Shown here in pieces: positions 47,814-60,475 of a stretch of DNA of 64,000 bases. The notes below the pieces were generated by a model. That model worked only from the letters and a program-made list of their open reading frames with translations. It had not been told where the DNA came from and made no database searches. The DNA is taken from positions 1-64,000 of the forward strand of contig JAKUHH010000062.1 in the NCBI GenBank assembly GCA_022701365.1, given 5' to 3'. The first letter of the stretch is position 1. Each line of letters begins with the position of its first letter. The DNA comes from Mycocentrospora acerina. Lineage: Eukaryota; Ascomycota; Dothideomycetes; Pleosporales. The translations under genes and the position numbers were made by a program.

Positions 47814-50800
47814 TTACTCTTGAGCAATTAGTAAGGGAGGTTTAATGTACATGTTATCAAACTCTTCTAACAGCAGGTCAGGCTTCTTTCCATCCATTCT
47901 ATCCTCTTTAGTTGGTGTCGGCCAATTTAAAACTTCCCTCCATGTCTCCACAATCTGGTTACTAGTAGTTTCGGATGAGCTTTTCCAAGCATTCTTCACC
48001 AATGTCCACCGATCGCTCTCAGAATGACTTGCAGGAGTCCAGGAAGAACTTACCACTGTGAACTCTTGAGTCCTTGGCAAATTTTCATTGGGATCATAGA
48101 CTGATTCCATGGCTGCTTTAGTCGCTTCAAATCTAGCAAAGTCTCCATGTGATATTTCAGGTACTGGCGCTAAAATTTCGAGCCCATTTGTGAGATTCAT
48201 GGAAACGTCCTTGCCTACAAGAAGGCTAGATAATTGAGTGGTAAGCAACGGGTCGTCATTTTCATCATCTATCGAAGTGTAAGTATCAATTTGAATAACA
48301 CATGACAATAGTACCGGGGGAATTTCAGAACATTAAATTATTCATGACCGCTTCGCGTTTAGAAGCTACATATTGGAAAGGGATTTACTTACACTTTTCC
48401 CATAGTGCACGAGGAACTGCAGTAGTAGTCTTATTAAATCGCCATTGTGGATTGTCGCTTCCAGGATGCTGGATGGTTATAGCCAATTCTGACTTGGTAA
48501 GTTGGTCAGTCAACTGCATCGGCTTAGCATACAAAGGGGTGCTGTCTCCCAGGTCTGGTCTTAACTGGCCATTGATTTTGACGGTATAGAATGCGACTTT
48601 ACAAGAAATTGCTATTTGGAGTATGCCGCCTGTGACTCGCCACGGATCATCAGATTTTGGCGCCGTGGTGGAGTTTGGAGACACCAAGCCTCGCACACAC
48701 GAATAGACATGAGGCTTACTCTCATTGGAGCCTCCGGTAGACGACTGTAGCAGCAAACCGTAGAAACCATCCAGATTGAGCACATCTGGCTTCTTTTCTG
48801 GGGTTCCAAATTTGACATCAAAACCAAAGACCCAAAAGTTAACATGCACATGGCCAGCAACAGGCGGTCCTTCAATATGAAGAGTCGCGCCAATCTCTAC
48901 TTGGATATGAACGGTAACGAGCCATAGATCCAAGTCGAAAGCAACACCAACAGAAATTCCGCCATCTCCTATGAAGTAGAAGGGTTGGTAGTTAATCAGG
49001 AAATCGATATAGGCATCAAACCACGCCCGAAGTGGTCCGAGCGAAAGCGAGGCATGTAACCTTCCTCCGCCCATGCATATTTTTGGTGTTACCGCAAAGT
49101 ACGCTTCGCCAGAGATGGATAGAGAGTTGTCAAGGCTCCAACTAATTTTGAGCCTATCCACATTCGGGTATTGAGGCGGTGATATGAATGCAGGGTGATA
49201 GCCGCCCATGGTAAATACCCAATCACCATCAGTATGATCAACAATTTGGCCTTGTAGCTGTGGCTGGTCGGGTTTCCACCAAGAATAAAGTGCAAAACCT
49301 CCTGTTAGATGGCAGCTCGGGTCAAGAATGTACGAGTTTGGTGATAGCTGTGCTTCCACCTTGAACACACCCGCTTCTGGATCTACCGTACACATCAAGC
49401 CAAGCTCTACATGTGCGAACTTCTTCGTAGCTTTCGAATTTGGCACATCACAAACGCCAACACCAAAAATTCCAAGTTTAACCACCGGTGCCCATTGAAT
49501 CACAACGACAGCATCAATGGCAAGTACCTGAAATGCAGTGACTTTCAAACCGGCAGCCAGCCACATGGATCCTAGACTGGGAACTGCCCAAGGATTATCG
49601 CCGCTTACTAAATTTGCTAGCGCGTCCTGAGGAGACTGGCTGTCTTCCTGTGATGCAACGAACGGAAATGTCTTAACTTCTGAGACAGAGGGTAGTCTCA
49701 GCTGAACATTATATCCAAATGCTCCCGTAATGCCAGAGATCTCAGCAAATCCAAACGTCATCAGAGGGCCTGTAAGCTTGGCGAAAACAAATACACTCTT
49801 GAAAGCGGGCACCTTGTTGTTCGCTTTGTTGTCCGCATAGAAACCTGCTGCTTGGAACATCCATGGCTGAAAGGCAACTACCACTCCGCCTGCAAAAAAC
49901 TCTTGAGTGTCTGTAGACTTGTGCAAAAATCGGCCCGCTATTGTGATGGGTGGCTTGTTGAATGCAACAGCCAAACCAGCAAGGTCAATCTTGAACTTGT
50001 CGGGCAAGGGAAGATTTTGGAGTGTAATACCTTTCTCAAAGTGAATACCAATCTGGAAGCCAAGGAGATTCAGCTCGACAGGTCCCAGGACCAGAGTTGC
50101 ATCCACAATGATCGAAAGAGTTTCCTTTGTATAGCTGAAACCAACGTTACTGATAGACAATGGACCAACATTTTTTTTGAAAGGATCCTTCTTTACATCA
50201 CCAGATCCTTGCGCCTTCGAGTCTTGACTTCCTAACAATTTGTCGCCGCTAGACGTCTCCTTGTTTGCTGATTGCTTATCTTTGAGCTTGATCAGTGAAT
50301 TTTCGTTTGCGGCTTGTTCGTCTGTTGCACTTATGTGCTTCTCAAGTTTTTCCTTTTCCCCAAACACGTAGTCAATAGCAACCTCGCTTTCGCCGGTTGC
50401 ATTTTTGACTATCACGACAAAATGCCAACCGGCCTGGATAACTATGTCATCGTCACCCTCTACCGATCCAGAGTCTTCAGCACCGGACTTTGGGGGCTTC
50501 TTCAGCTCCTTGAACAAAAGATTCATCGTGAAGCTACTACCGGACTTAATTGATGTTTTGCCGGTGTTTGAAATAGAAGCTGAGTTTGGATTTGAGTCGG
50601 GACTCAGAGAAGTAGCTTTGCTAATTCCCGGTCCCTCATTGGAACTTTTGCTAGAAGGTGGGCCTGAGTCCGGTTTCATATTCGGCTCAGGATTGATAAT
50701 GACGGAATTGATGTCGATAAGTTCTGCTCTCGTAATTCCCTTCAAAGACGAATCGGCAACCTGTGATGTGTCCTGCACCCATAAAAAGTAGGCTTCCTCA

Positions 50801-53800
50801 AACAACTGAGGAAGGTCTCCTACAAGAGGTACGGTCAGTGTTGGGAACTGGGACAGCGATGCCTTGATTATACGCTTAGTTGAACTTGATCCTGTGGGTG
50901 GCTTGTATTGTACAAACGCCAGTCCAAGTCCAATGATTCTGGCGTAGGCGGCGAAGAATATGGCCTTCTTTGAGGTCTTTGCACAGCTGATTCCAATAGC
51001 ATTTTTATCCTTTTCTGGACGGGTTATAGTAATGTCAGACAAAAACGACGGTAGACAGTCCGGCTCTGAGCCGATAATACTCTTGTACAGTTGTCCAACA
51101 GTAGTACTGCCCGAGCCTGACATTGTCGACTGCTCGACAAGTCGGGCATTGAAAGTCCATTCCGATTCGTGGTGGGTAAAGAATAAGTCAAGCTCCAAGG
51201 CACCAAAAGAAATGATGCCTGTAAATGTGAAATTGTTTCCGCCTGCTTCTTTCGGCAAAATATTGTACGTTAACTCCAGGTATTTAATTTCAATCTCGTC
51301 CATCAATTCCATTACAGGTGAAATGGAGTCTTCGTCAAAATACGATGCAAGATGAGCAATTCGGAGATTCATCGCGGAACCTGTTAGACTCCATGATTTA
51401 CTATCACTGTCGTAGAGTAGTACTCCTCGGAGCTGCGCCGGTAGTTTGTACTTTGACCCCGCAAGCGGTAGTAACCCGACGTCCACTACCACACCCATGT
51501 ACCAAGAGCTTTTGGGAGTTTGCAGGAGATAACCAGCGTCCAAAGATACCTTACCGAGACTTATTCTTGGTGCGCCTCCATTTGAACCTACTTTCTCACA
51601 AGTTATTGATCCAGAGAATCGCAAAACCCTTGGACGATATCTCAATTCCTGCTTGATTAACGATTGTGGGTAGCCCTTGTGGGATATTGCTTAGATCTGG
51701 CCAGACCGTTTTAAGATCTAGTGAAGACTTGTAATTTGCATCTTTCAACGGGAATAGAAGCTTGTGTTCTTCCCATTCAGGCAGAAGTGGCGCATACGAT
51801 AAAATGAGGTCATTGGGTGGTTCTTCTTTGTTAGCTCACAATTCCAGGGGCGATTCCGAAGACACTTACTGTTCCACAAGCTTCCACGAAGCCTGTTGGT
51901 ACCTCCACGAGACCAATCATACGTAAGAAGAAATAAAACATCGGTTTCGTTTGTCTTCCAAGTTGCTTCCATATCCAAACTCACACTTTGGATGTTGTTT
52001 ACTTTGCCAATGTCTGGGCCCGTCGTGTTCAAGCTCAGTTCCATTGTCATTCTTCTCATCTCTGGTAGGTTCACATACTGGCTAACGCTTTGGATCCATG
52101 CGTAGAAATCAAAGCTCTTGATGTTCAAAACTCCTAACAGCCAGTCGACGAGAGCTTTCAAGAAACCAGCTTCATTGATCCTGGCAGTCAGAATGATAGT
52201 GTCTTGATGAAACTCTAGGACGGTAAGAAAGGAAACACCTGGAATCGCACAGTTTGCGAGGAGGACGAGTTCAGAATTGTTGAGAGCAGCCATCCCTTGG
52301 CTCATGCCTGACCATCGTTTGTCCGCCTTGGCTACTACAGAAACGTTTGTAACATCAAACTGTAGGAATTTCAATAGCTGCTTCACCACATCTAAACCTA
52401 GGTACAGTACCCCTGGATCAGAGGGAGCAGGAGCTATACCGAATTCCAATCTCATCGTTGTCTTATAGCCTTGCTCAGGGGCAAACCAAAGGGCATTCCT
52501 ACCTGTAGGAGCCAAGGCCAATTCGAGGCCCCCGATACATTGCAAGATCACAGATTTGGACAAGTACGAAAGGCCAAGAAAGCTGACGACTTCGCTCAGT
52601 GTTATGAGTATCTGAGGTGCCTTGGTGTCAAGGCCGAGAATCAGCATGTTTTGGGCTTCAAGAAGGCCGTCTTGTGCAATACCCTGCCCTAGATGTGATG
52701 TTTGGGCATAATTCACAGTAGGCTTCAGAGGCGCCAAGATGGAGCCATTCAATGCTGAATTGGCACTTCGAGTAGTAAACTTATATCCTGCGCACAGCGC
52801 AAAGACAATTTCGGAAATATTACGATCTTTGTCGAGAGATACTGTGAAAGTTTCTATTTTTCCAAACGCTAACTGCAGCCAACAATACCATTCATCAGTT
52901 TCAAGTATTGAAGAAACTTGATCTGCTGGGAGTGGGCTCTGTAGTGCAATAGTACCACTATGGAGTGCATCTATAAAGTTGTCGATTTTAGCTTCGCTGT
53001 AAACGTGAATTCTTTCTGTTCCTGAGGCCAACAACTTGGAAGAAAGTAGTAAGAATACATCAGGAGGTGGGGTTATTGGTAGTATTGGGTCAGGCTTTCG
53101 TATCTCAAATGTTGAGTCTGGAAGCAAGTCATTCGGGTCCATCTCATTGGGATCTGTTCCTGCCGCCACCGTGAACGACCCTTGTTTCGTTACAAGCGTG
53201 TTTGGCTTCATGTCTTTCTTGGAGGAAGAATTTGCCCTTTCAGCCCAGTACGGCACAAAAATTTGCCGACCGTATCTTAGAAATGGTTCAGCCTTGACTG
53301 GTGCATCAGAAGGCAATGGCAGTATTCCGCTTCTTGTTACCAAGGCCTCTACTTTGGGGCTAATTGGTAAAGCTTGGAGAACTGATTCAGCTGTCTCCTG
53401 CACAGTTGGAGTGATATCAAGCCTGGAAAACGTAGGTTCCGTGGTAAGCAAATTTTCCATAAACTCTCTTTCTTGAGGAGCAGCTAATTTATTTTCGTTG
53501 AATTCAAACTGTTTCGAATTCTGTAAAAAATTAACCATCTGGCCGTCATGCTGAACTTCTTCAGTTTCTTGCTCAATTTCCATGCCACTTTCTTTCTTTA
53601 AAAAGCGCGCGCAGATGCTGGTTTCGCCATCGAAAAAGTCATTCGACGAGCGTACCCTTACATATTCAACTTCTTCCCCCCTGATCAAAGTAGTCCAGTT
53701 CGCGTTTTGATAGGTATTGGCTATAGCATCTACACACTCTTGTTTGACGACCGACATTTTGTCAAAATACTCTTGTGCGAGATGGAAAATATAGTTGCGC

Positions 53801-55219
53801 GTTTTCACCAAGTCCAATTTGTTGTTTTTGTTGAGAAGATTTCCATTATCAATATTTGCGTTCACTAGAAGCCACGGGTTTTTATCTTCATTGTTGCTCA
53901 AAGCGTAAAGTGCTCTCATCTGTGTGATATGTTGTGAAATGTCGTTGGCGCCCGTGAACCATGTAAGAGCCGTTCTTGTGTCGACCGCATTTCCATTTTC
54001 ATCGCGGAGGACCCAATAAGGGTGACGAGTGCTATAAATAGGTTTCGAGTTGACTATATGCAGGGGTTGCAGCATGAGCCAACCGTACAGATTGAAAATT
54101 AGTTCCCACCCTAGCACACGTCACTTGTTAGGTAAAAGGTTACATTTAGACGAGTACTTGGGTAAAATGCAATTACTTACGAGGATGTCCATGCTTATTG
54201 CCCGTTGAGATAATAATTTTCTTAGGGTTGAAGACACGTAGCATATTTAGTGGAGTTGAAGAACTTGCACCGTGATGGCTTGCCTTCATAGACGTAACTC
54301 GGGTAGACCCAAAGTCGTTTTGTGTGAAGTCTTCGTCCAAAGGCTTCCCCAAGATCCATTTTGCGATAAGAAGCTCTTTTGGCGCCTCAAGATCGCCTGC
54401 AAAGTAATGTGAAATTCTTACAGGATTCGTGTTCCACATAATCAGTGCTCCTATGGATGTCCTGTTTGGAACATTGACACTGCCGATTCTCGCTTTGCCA
54501 ACTTCGCCCAGCATTTGCCATTCGGCACAGATGATATAGACACCAGGTTGGTTAGAGAGAGGGGGTTTTATAGCTATTAGCTCCGCTGGCGAAGTTATGT
54601 TCCCTTTAGCATTCCAATCGATGCAACCGTTGTCAATGTTGAAAAGATTTAAGCCCAACAACCACTTTGCGCCAGATCGGAAGCGCGCTATTTTTGTCAC
54701 CCAGCAATAGTCTCCAAATAGTGGTGTATCCTGCCAGCAAAATTTGAGCAGCGACCTGCCGCTCGTATCCTGGGGAAGGGCATCCTTGCCAAATGGAAAG
54801 GTTAACGGAAGAGGCGCCACAACTTCGGTGAGAGGTTCATCATTTTCGTCGTATCGGAACCAACTTACGCGCAGATTGGCAATTTGGTCGTGGGTCATAT
54901 GTGGGTTCATTTGGTGCGTGATCTGGGATCCGACCAGCTCTTTACAGGCGCCCCAGTGGTCGCTGTCAAGGTGAGTGATGACGAGGACATCAATCTGCGG
55001 CTCTTCAGGCACGTCGTTATAGTTTGCACGTATGCGGGTCCAAGTTTGGAGAATATGCTCGGGTCTAGAGTACTTTCCCACGAAGCGGGCGCTCCTGGAA
55101 TCGCCTGTGTCGACGACCATGAGCTTTTCAATGGTGTTGAAGTTTTCATTGATGAGAAGATGAAAGGCGCAGTCGCCAATGCCAATATTGACATAGTACG
55201 TGTCGACGTGGAAAGACAT
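47814..55219 (-). CDS. Metallo-beta-lactamase / DUF6603 giant fusion, about 2388 aa, one frameshift
   Basis: Four exons: 55219-54181, 54110-51870, 51825-48393 and 48268-47814. Residues 1-346 form a metallo-beta-lactamase-fold domain like the ComEC/Rec2 C-terminal type: VVDTGDS, THLDSDHWG (His83, Asp85, Asp87, His88), FAGDLE, KASHHGAS and KHGHPR. Intron 1 joins CCT-C to GG so that GHPR runs straight into WELIFNLYGWL, fusing this domain to the rest. The remaining 2000 residues have long beta-rich repeats and the DUF6603-like stretch ISVGVAFDLDLWLVTVHIQ, followed by GPPVAGHVHV (about 2060-2105). DUF6603 is an uncharacterised domain known from bacteria and fungi. The frame shifts once at the A-run 51623-51626 on the plus strand; one base fewer there would restore the frame, by inspection of the flanking reading (residue about 1160). 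That is a sequencing error or a recent mutation. Function unknown; possibly a large secreted or cell-surface structural protein, although I see no signal peptide. The fold calls are from motif recall. Confidence 0.75.
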
Positions 55220-56278
55220 GGTAGAGACGAGCTGAGCTACTTATGCTCCTTGATATGGACGATGATGCAACCGAAGGAATTGTCAGGTCACAGCTTTACT
55301 CGACTACGTCAAGCAACCAGAGAGAATGAGAAGCGCTCGTCGGATGGACCTTGAGTGAAAAAAAACGGCCCAAAGTGTAACAAAAGTTGACGAACGAGGA
55401 ATTGCAATGACGCCAAGCCTTCCAACTGCTGGAGGCATGTACGCAAAGAGGAAGTAATGCAATGTTGCGCAGACTTTCCGCAGCCTCAAGCATCATGGTG
55501 CAGACGTTGGAAAAGCGGCCAGAGGTGGTGGATAGCGGGAGCAGCATCCGCCGCCACGACGGCAGTGGCTGGCTGAGGGCGTGCTAGTACGCAAGGCAGG
55601 CAAGGGGTGGAACTACCTAATGTGGTGGGTTGGGCTGCAACCACTTCAACTGCAACCACTGTTACCGACTTACAACTACATGCAGATACCATAATGCCAA
55701 CACATGCAAGGCGGGGTGATGCCCAAATTAGTGCTGCAGTGCGTGCTGCGCCGTGGGGTGCATACTGGAGCCGTAGGCGCAAGCAAGGGCGTACACGACA
55801 GCAGCAGTACATAGTAGGTAGGCGAGGGTGACAGGGATGCATGCTCAGCCCCACCTGTAGTTTGCGTAGAGCTTGCGTAGGCTCTGCATTCGGCCCAGTA
55901 CCTGTCTCCATTGTTGTCTCCGTTTTGTTCGCCGTGCCCGTACTGTGACCTTCTTCCGCGATCCCCCATTTACTGGCGCCTCTGAAGGTCACGGGACTGG
56001 CAGGGCACAGCTGGTCAGCATCAGAGCAGGGCTGCCCAAAAAGGCAAGATTTCTGCGTGAGCACTGCTGCCCCTCATCGCACGGCGGGAAACGGCAAGAG
56101 CAAGAGCAAGAGCAAAGGCAGGCGCCAGAGACACGGCCAGGCAGCCACGGCCAGGCAGCCCGAAAGACTAAACGGAAAAACAGACAAACACGCAAACAGG
56201 CCAGGCAAAGACAAACAGACCAAACAGACAAACAGGCAAGATAAATAGACCAAACTGGTAGCGACTTAGTCATCGACA
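55220..56278. promoter_or_regulatory. Divergent promoter region, giant fusion / 1209-aa gene
   Basis: 1.06 kb between divergent starts, moderately GC-rich. Near the right end are purine-rich tandem steps AAGAGC at 56095-56125 and ACAAACAG-like steps at 56175-56235. Open frames here lack recognisable motifs and would be in the 5' leader; I do not call them. Confidence 0.45.
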
Positions 56279-59200
56279 ATGGCCGCACGTGCAGCCCCGC
56301 CGCGCCATCTTGCCCTGCGAAGCGCTCGGAAGGCGGCTGCTCCTGGGCACGACAACAACAACACCACCGATGATGCCAAGAGTGAGAGCAAGGCCAACAA
56401 CCTTAGCAATCCACTTGTGCCTGGCGAGCAGCAGCTGTTTTCATTCTACAAGCCCAGCTTGGCAGCTGGCGAATACACAATCGCAATCTCCCACGACGTG
56501 CAGTCGCCCGCGCAGCCGCCCAATCGCTCGCACAACCAAATCGCTGCCCAGACGCTCACCCCCACACCGTGCTCGTCACAGTCGTTTCGTGTCAATGCTC
56601 CCCAGTTTGCCCTGCCAGAAGACTCGGTGCAATCTGCTTATCCGCCAGATGGCTACGGTGCCCCCGTCCAGACGCTGCCGCATCTAGTTCTCAACGACCC
56701 GCACCTGCCCTGGGAGCAAGTTGGCAGTAATCACGTGACCAAGGATATCAACGACAAGCGCAACAGCGTGCCATGGCTGGCCTTGTTGGTCTTCTCACAG
56801 GACGAGCTGTTGCTCTCCGATACGGAGCTGGCCGGCATGTTTGACCAGTCGCCTAGCGTCAAGAAGCCCGCTAAGCAGACGGCCACGCTCCAGGTGGCCA
56901 TCCAGGCGTCGCAGCTGCGCAAGGTGCCCGGCGTCGTCTTTCCAGTTGCCAACAAAGGCGACGCCGAAACCGAAGATGCCATGCTAGATGCCATTTTCCT
57001 CAAGTCCGCACTGTTCAACGAGCTCGTCCGCACGTACGGCACAGACGGAAAGCCAGCGACAACCCAGGCCAAGGCTGATGTCACGCGCTACAAGTATTGT
57101 GCCCATGTGCGAGAAATTAACACAATGGGTATGCCTAATGCAGGTACCAAAGACGTTGGCCTGTTCAGCGTCGTGCTGAGCCACCGCGCCGCCCCGCTCG
57201 GCCTGGCTGCGCCTACTCCGGTCAGCGTGCACCTAGTCTCCATTCAAAACGTCGAGGATATTTCAGTGTACCCCGTACCCGAGGGCCAGAGAGTTGCTTT
57301 GCCATCGTTGCACAGCTGGACGTACAACTGCCTTCCGCCTGACGCGCCCGATCTCCGCTCACAGCTTCGACATCTCGGCGACACGCTCGATGTGCTGCGT
57401 GTGCCCAGATCGGTGCTCGACACGCTGGCGACATCTGGCGATGCATCCAAGGCAAAGATTGAAGCTCGCATGCGCGACGGCTACACGCTGACGCGATACC
57501 GGCTGCAGTCGGGCGAGGAGACGGCTGCGCTACTCCGAGGCGCACTCACCCCAACCAGCGTTCCGCATCCACTCGCCGAGCGGTTCCAATCACTGTCGCT
57601 TGCCGGAAGCGACCTGGAGATCCTAGATCCCGGCCTCGGGCTGATGGACATTACGTATGCGGCTGCATGGCAGCTGGGTAAGACGCTCGCCATTGCAGAT
57701 CAGGGCTTCTGCGCTTCCCTGTCTCGTATCCGCACCTTTGTCCACCAGCGGGCCATGAACAAAGCAAAAGCTACTCTGCTTGGCAGGGCTCACATTAGCC
57801 TCGAGGCTGCAGTGGGGTCGGTCGCATCCGTCATTGACAGTCTCCAAGCAATCAGCGCGCCTCCAGCACGTATATTGATGAGTAATCCCAAACATAACAT
57901 GCTGGATCGGTGGCGCAGACCGGAGCGCAAACCGCTAGACCTGTCTCTGGGCAATGCGAACTTGAAGAAGGCGTTTAGCGATGAGGCTGGCACCGTCATT
58001 CAGTATGTCGCTGGTAGTGCTGACGCGGAAGGAGACGAGCTGTACAACGAGTTGAACAAGCCAAATTCGACTGACTGGATGACAGTGCTTACGTGGGTTC
58101 TGGACCGCATGTATCTCACCAATATTCCGGCCCACTACCTCATACCTGATCCCTCCTATCTCCCTGCTGAGAGCATGCGTATGTTCTATATTGACGCTAA
58201 CTGGATTGATGCGCTTGTTGATGGGGCACTAAGCATCGGCCACCATCTCGAGGACGAGGACGACGCCGTTCGGTCGTGGATTAAAAAATCAATTAACAAG
58301 TATTTGTCGACCGAGATTCCGAATTCAGGCTATCCGCCGCAAACACCAGTCTATGGATTCCTCATGCGGTCAGATGTTATTTCACAATTTCCAGACCTAA
58401 AAGTTCGAGCACCTTTTACGCGCAAGTCACCGTCTCCTGAAGAAATTCCCAACGCCAAGATGCCTTCAACAATACTTCGACACGTAAATATTGCAAATGA
58501 CGTCAAGCTCTGCCTGTTCGACCGTTATCCAGGTACACGCGACTTTCTTGACCTGCACACCCTCACCTTCACGCAACCCCCGCATCAGCAGTCGTTTAAG
58601 ATAGGGCCGCATCTCGACGACAATATCCTTGAAACATCCTACAAGCGAATTTTTAGCACATACAGTGAGAGCAATGAATATGAAAATCTCTGTGACGACG
58701 TGAAGTGGTCAAAGAATCCACCTCAAGACCCTGACCACCCACCTCCAGCGCCCATCTTTCGGTGGGGCGGCCCAGACAACGATATAAGGACGTTGATCTT
58801 TGAAACATACTCCGCCGACGTCCTCAAAAAGCTCACGGAGCACATGCCGGCAGGCACGTTTACCGATGACACGGCCACTTCTGCCATGGTAGCGGTACAA
58901 TTGAATCAACCCGTTTATAAGATGGACATTACAACTGACCCAGATGGAAAGCCTCCAGAGAAGAAGCCTATCATGAGCTTAATGATGCTAGAGCCCAAAA
59001 AGCAGGTCGCTGCAAGTGTGAGTATGCTTATAGCAGACTCTCCTGACAATGGTGATGATGGTAATGACAAAGAAGAGGCTGAGTTGACATTTATGTTACC
59101 TCCACTGGTAGATCGAGCGGCGATGAAATCGACGCCTGTACAGGGAGCAGCACCTCACTTCAACTCTGTTCAGACGGCATCTACCGAGGAAGAAGACCGG

Positions 59201-59908
59201 GTGCGGACACTCATGATGACCGTCCCAGCAGTCACTGCAGCACCATCAACCACAGTTGCCTGGAAAAAGACTTCAAGCAAAGCCTCTAATATCCTACGAG
59301 GGCCGGCATTGTCCCCATTTGAGCAGGCTCTTGCAAAGCGAGACCCGGCCAACAAGCCTATTTTCCATTACCGCGTGTACCCCATCTCAACCCTGGAAGA
59401 ATCCGCACTCGGCATCCCCACCAACTCGCCCATCAAGCAGGATCTTGTCTTCTCCGTCGTCCTCACAAACCCAAAGCCTGGCCGCTTCCACTTGAGTGAG
59501 ATAAAAATTGTGGTACCTAGGGGTCCGCCGAGCACCGGCAGCGATGTCAAGCGTTTAAATCTGCTAAGCGACTATTCTGGCCCAGGCCCCACGATGCTCA
59601 GCAATCTACGCCTCAACGTACTCGCCGAGTACAGTCGAAATGCCATCACTCTGCGCGTTGTCCCACGAAGTACCACCGGCTATGTCCATATCGACACAGT
59701 GCGCGAGGCCAGTTTTGTACTGGGCCTCGTCGACATCAACCCGTACCAGGGCCGTCGCGAGTCCAGCCTCATCTGGCGCGAAAAGTACGTGGAGTTTGCG
59801 AATGAGTTTACGGGGGAATTTCCAATCGTGCTCTATGAGAAGGAAAGCGAGATGGGGCCTGAGGACGAGTCTGAGTTTAATTCAGGTTCTGGGGCTCAGA
59901 CTTTGTAG
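56279..59908 (+). CDS. Large intronless protein of unknown function, 1209 aa
   Basis: One uninterrupted frame of 1209 residues, in contrast to the multi-exon style of most neighbours. The first 45 residues are Ala/Arg- then Asn/Asp-rich. A compact beta-rich segment follows: YTIAISHDVQ (66-75), FRVNAPQFALPEDSV (103-117), AYPPDGYG (120-127), LPHLVLNDPHLPWEQ (133-147) and VPWLALLVFSQDE (164-176). I remember bacterial hypothetical proteins with the same order (F-V-x-P-x-F-L-P, YPP, LPHxVL, LPWE, PWLALL), often beside genes like the one at 62832; I could not check this. An acidic tract (DNGDDGNDKEEAE) lies near residue 930. The C-terminal part is beta-rich and ends acidic. No signal peptide or membrane segment was found. 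Function unknown. Confidence 0.85.
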   Translation: MAARAAPPRHLALRSARKAAAPGHDNNNTTDDAKSESKANNLSNPLVPGEQQLFSFYKPSLAAGEYTIAISHDVQSPAQPPNRSHNQIAAQTLTPTPCSSQSFRVNAPQFALPEDSVQSAYPPDGYGAPVQTLPHLVLNDPHLPWEQVGSNHVTKDINDKRNSVPWLALLVFSQDELLLSDTELAGMFDQSPSVKKPAKQTATLQVAIQASQLRKVPGVVFPVANKGDAETEDAMLDAIFLKSALFNELVRTYGTDGKPATTQAKADVTRYKYCAHVREINTMGMPNAGTKDVGLFSVVLSHRAAPLGLAAPTPVSVHLVSIQNVEDISVYPVPEGQRVALPSLHSWTYNCLPPDAPDLRSQLRHLGDTLDVLRVPRSVLDTLATSGDASKAKIEARMRDGYTLTRYRLQSGEETAALLRGALTPTSVPHPLAERFQSLSLAGSDLEILDPGLGLMDITYAAAWQLGKTLAIADQGFCASLSRIRTFVHQRAMNKAKATLLGRAHISLEAAVGSVASVIDSLQAISAPPARILMSNPKHNMLDRWRRPERKPLDLSLGNANLKKAFSDEAGTVIQYVAGSADAEGDELYNELNKPNSTDWMTVLTWVLDRMYLTNIPAHYLIPDPSYLPAESMRMFYIDANWIDALVDGALSIGHHLEDEDDAVRSWIKKSINKYLSTEIPNSGYPPQTPVYGFLMRSDVISQFPDLKVRAPFTRKSPSPEEIPNAKMPSTILRHVNIANDVKLCLFDRYPGTRDFLDLHTLTFTQPPHQQSFKIGPHLDDNILETSYKRIFSTYSESNEYENLCDDVKWSKNPPQDPDHPPPAPIFRWGGPDNDIRTLIFETYSADVLKKLTEHMPAGTFTDDTATSAMVAVQLNQPVYKMDITTDPDGKPPEKKPIMSLMMLEPKKQVAASVSMLIADSPDNGDDGNDKEEAELTFMLPPLVDRAAMKSTPVQGAAPHFNSVQTASTEEEDRVRTLMMTVPAVTAAPSTTVAWKKTSSKASNILRGPALSPFEQALAKRDPANKPIFHYRVYPISTLEESALGIPTNSPIKQDLVFSVVLTNPKPGRFHLSEIKIVVPRGPPSTGSDVKRLNLLSDYSGPGPTMLSNLRLNVLAEYSRNAITLRVVPRSTTGYVHIDTVREASFVLGLVDINPYQGRRESSLIWREKYVEFANEFTGEFPIVLYEKESEMGPEDESEFNSGSGAQTL

Positions 59909-60475
59909 TGAATGATTTTTCAGTACCACAATAGTGCCAATACTGTTTCAATAGAACCTGTTCTCAGAATAGAAGGCTACGACACCTCTTTACATACTTG
60001 GAACTTTTGACAAATTGTTTCAAAGAATCTCCCATCCTTCAAGACGTTCTTAACTTTATTATCTGCCTAACACAACAAAATTCAATACCTTCAAAAATGC
60101 TTTGTACATCAGCGTCTCTCGCCTAAACAGCCCCACTTATTATACTACGTTGGGTCAGTCTTTCTTCAATGCTTTTTCATCACCTGATAGTGAGTTTATT
60201 GCTGCTGCATGCAGGAAGCCTTGAACCAAATGTGCATGCATTTACTAGTTCTGTGAGCTTCGGTCTGGCCGCGACGCCGCCTTCCACCACCAATGCAGCG
60301 AGAAGCGTCTTTCCCTGCTTTCAGCTTGTCGTATGCAACGCCTCCTCGCAATGGTGGGGAAACAGACTTACAAAGGCTCGCAGAGGAAGGCAAGGTATAA
60401 AAACAGCCAAACATACTCCTATTCAAAATCACCCCTTGACATCTGAAGTCGAAACCGAAAAAAATTGATATTACC
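59909..60475. other. Spacer, no gene
   Basis: Holds the 3' flank of the 1209-aa gene and the promoter of the lectin-like gene. No frame worth calling. Confidence 0.55.

Noticed and set aside
49852..51656. Several plus-strand frames of 79-131 codons inside the giant gene
   Set aside because: They are shadows of the minus-strand coding frame and lack motifs.
55873..56244. 123-codon frame upstream of the 1209-aa gene
   Set aside because: Arg/Gln/Lys-rich low-complexity sequence generated by tandem repeats; likely 5' leader.
60169..60468. 99-codon frame just before the lectin-like gene
   Set aside because: No motif; falls in the promoter and leader region.
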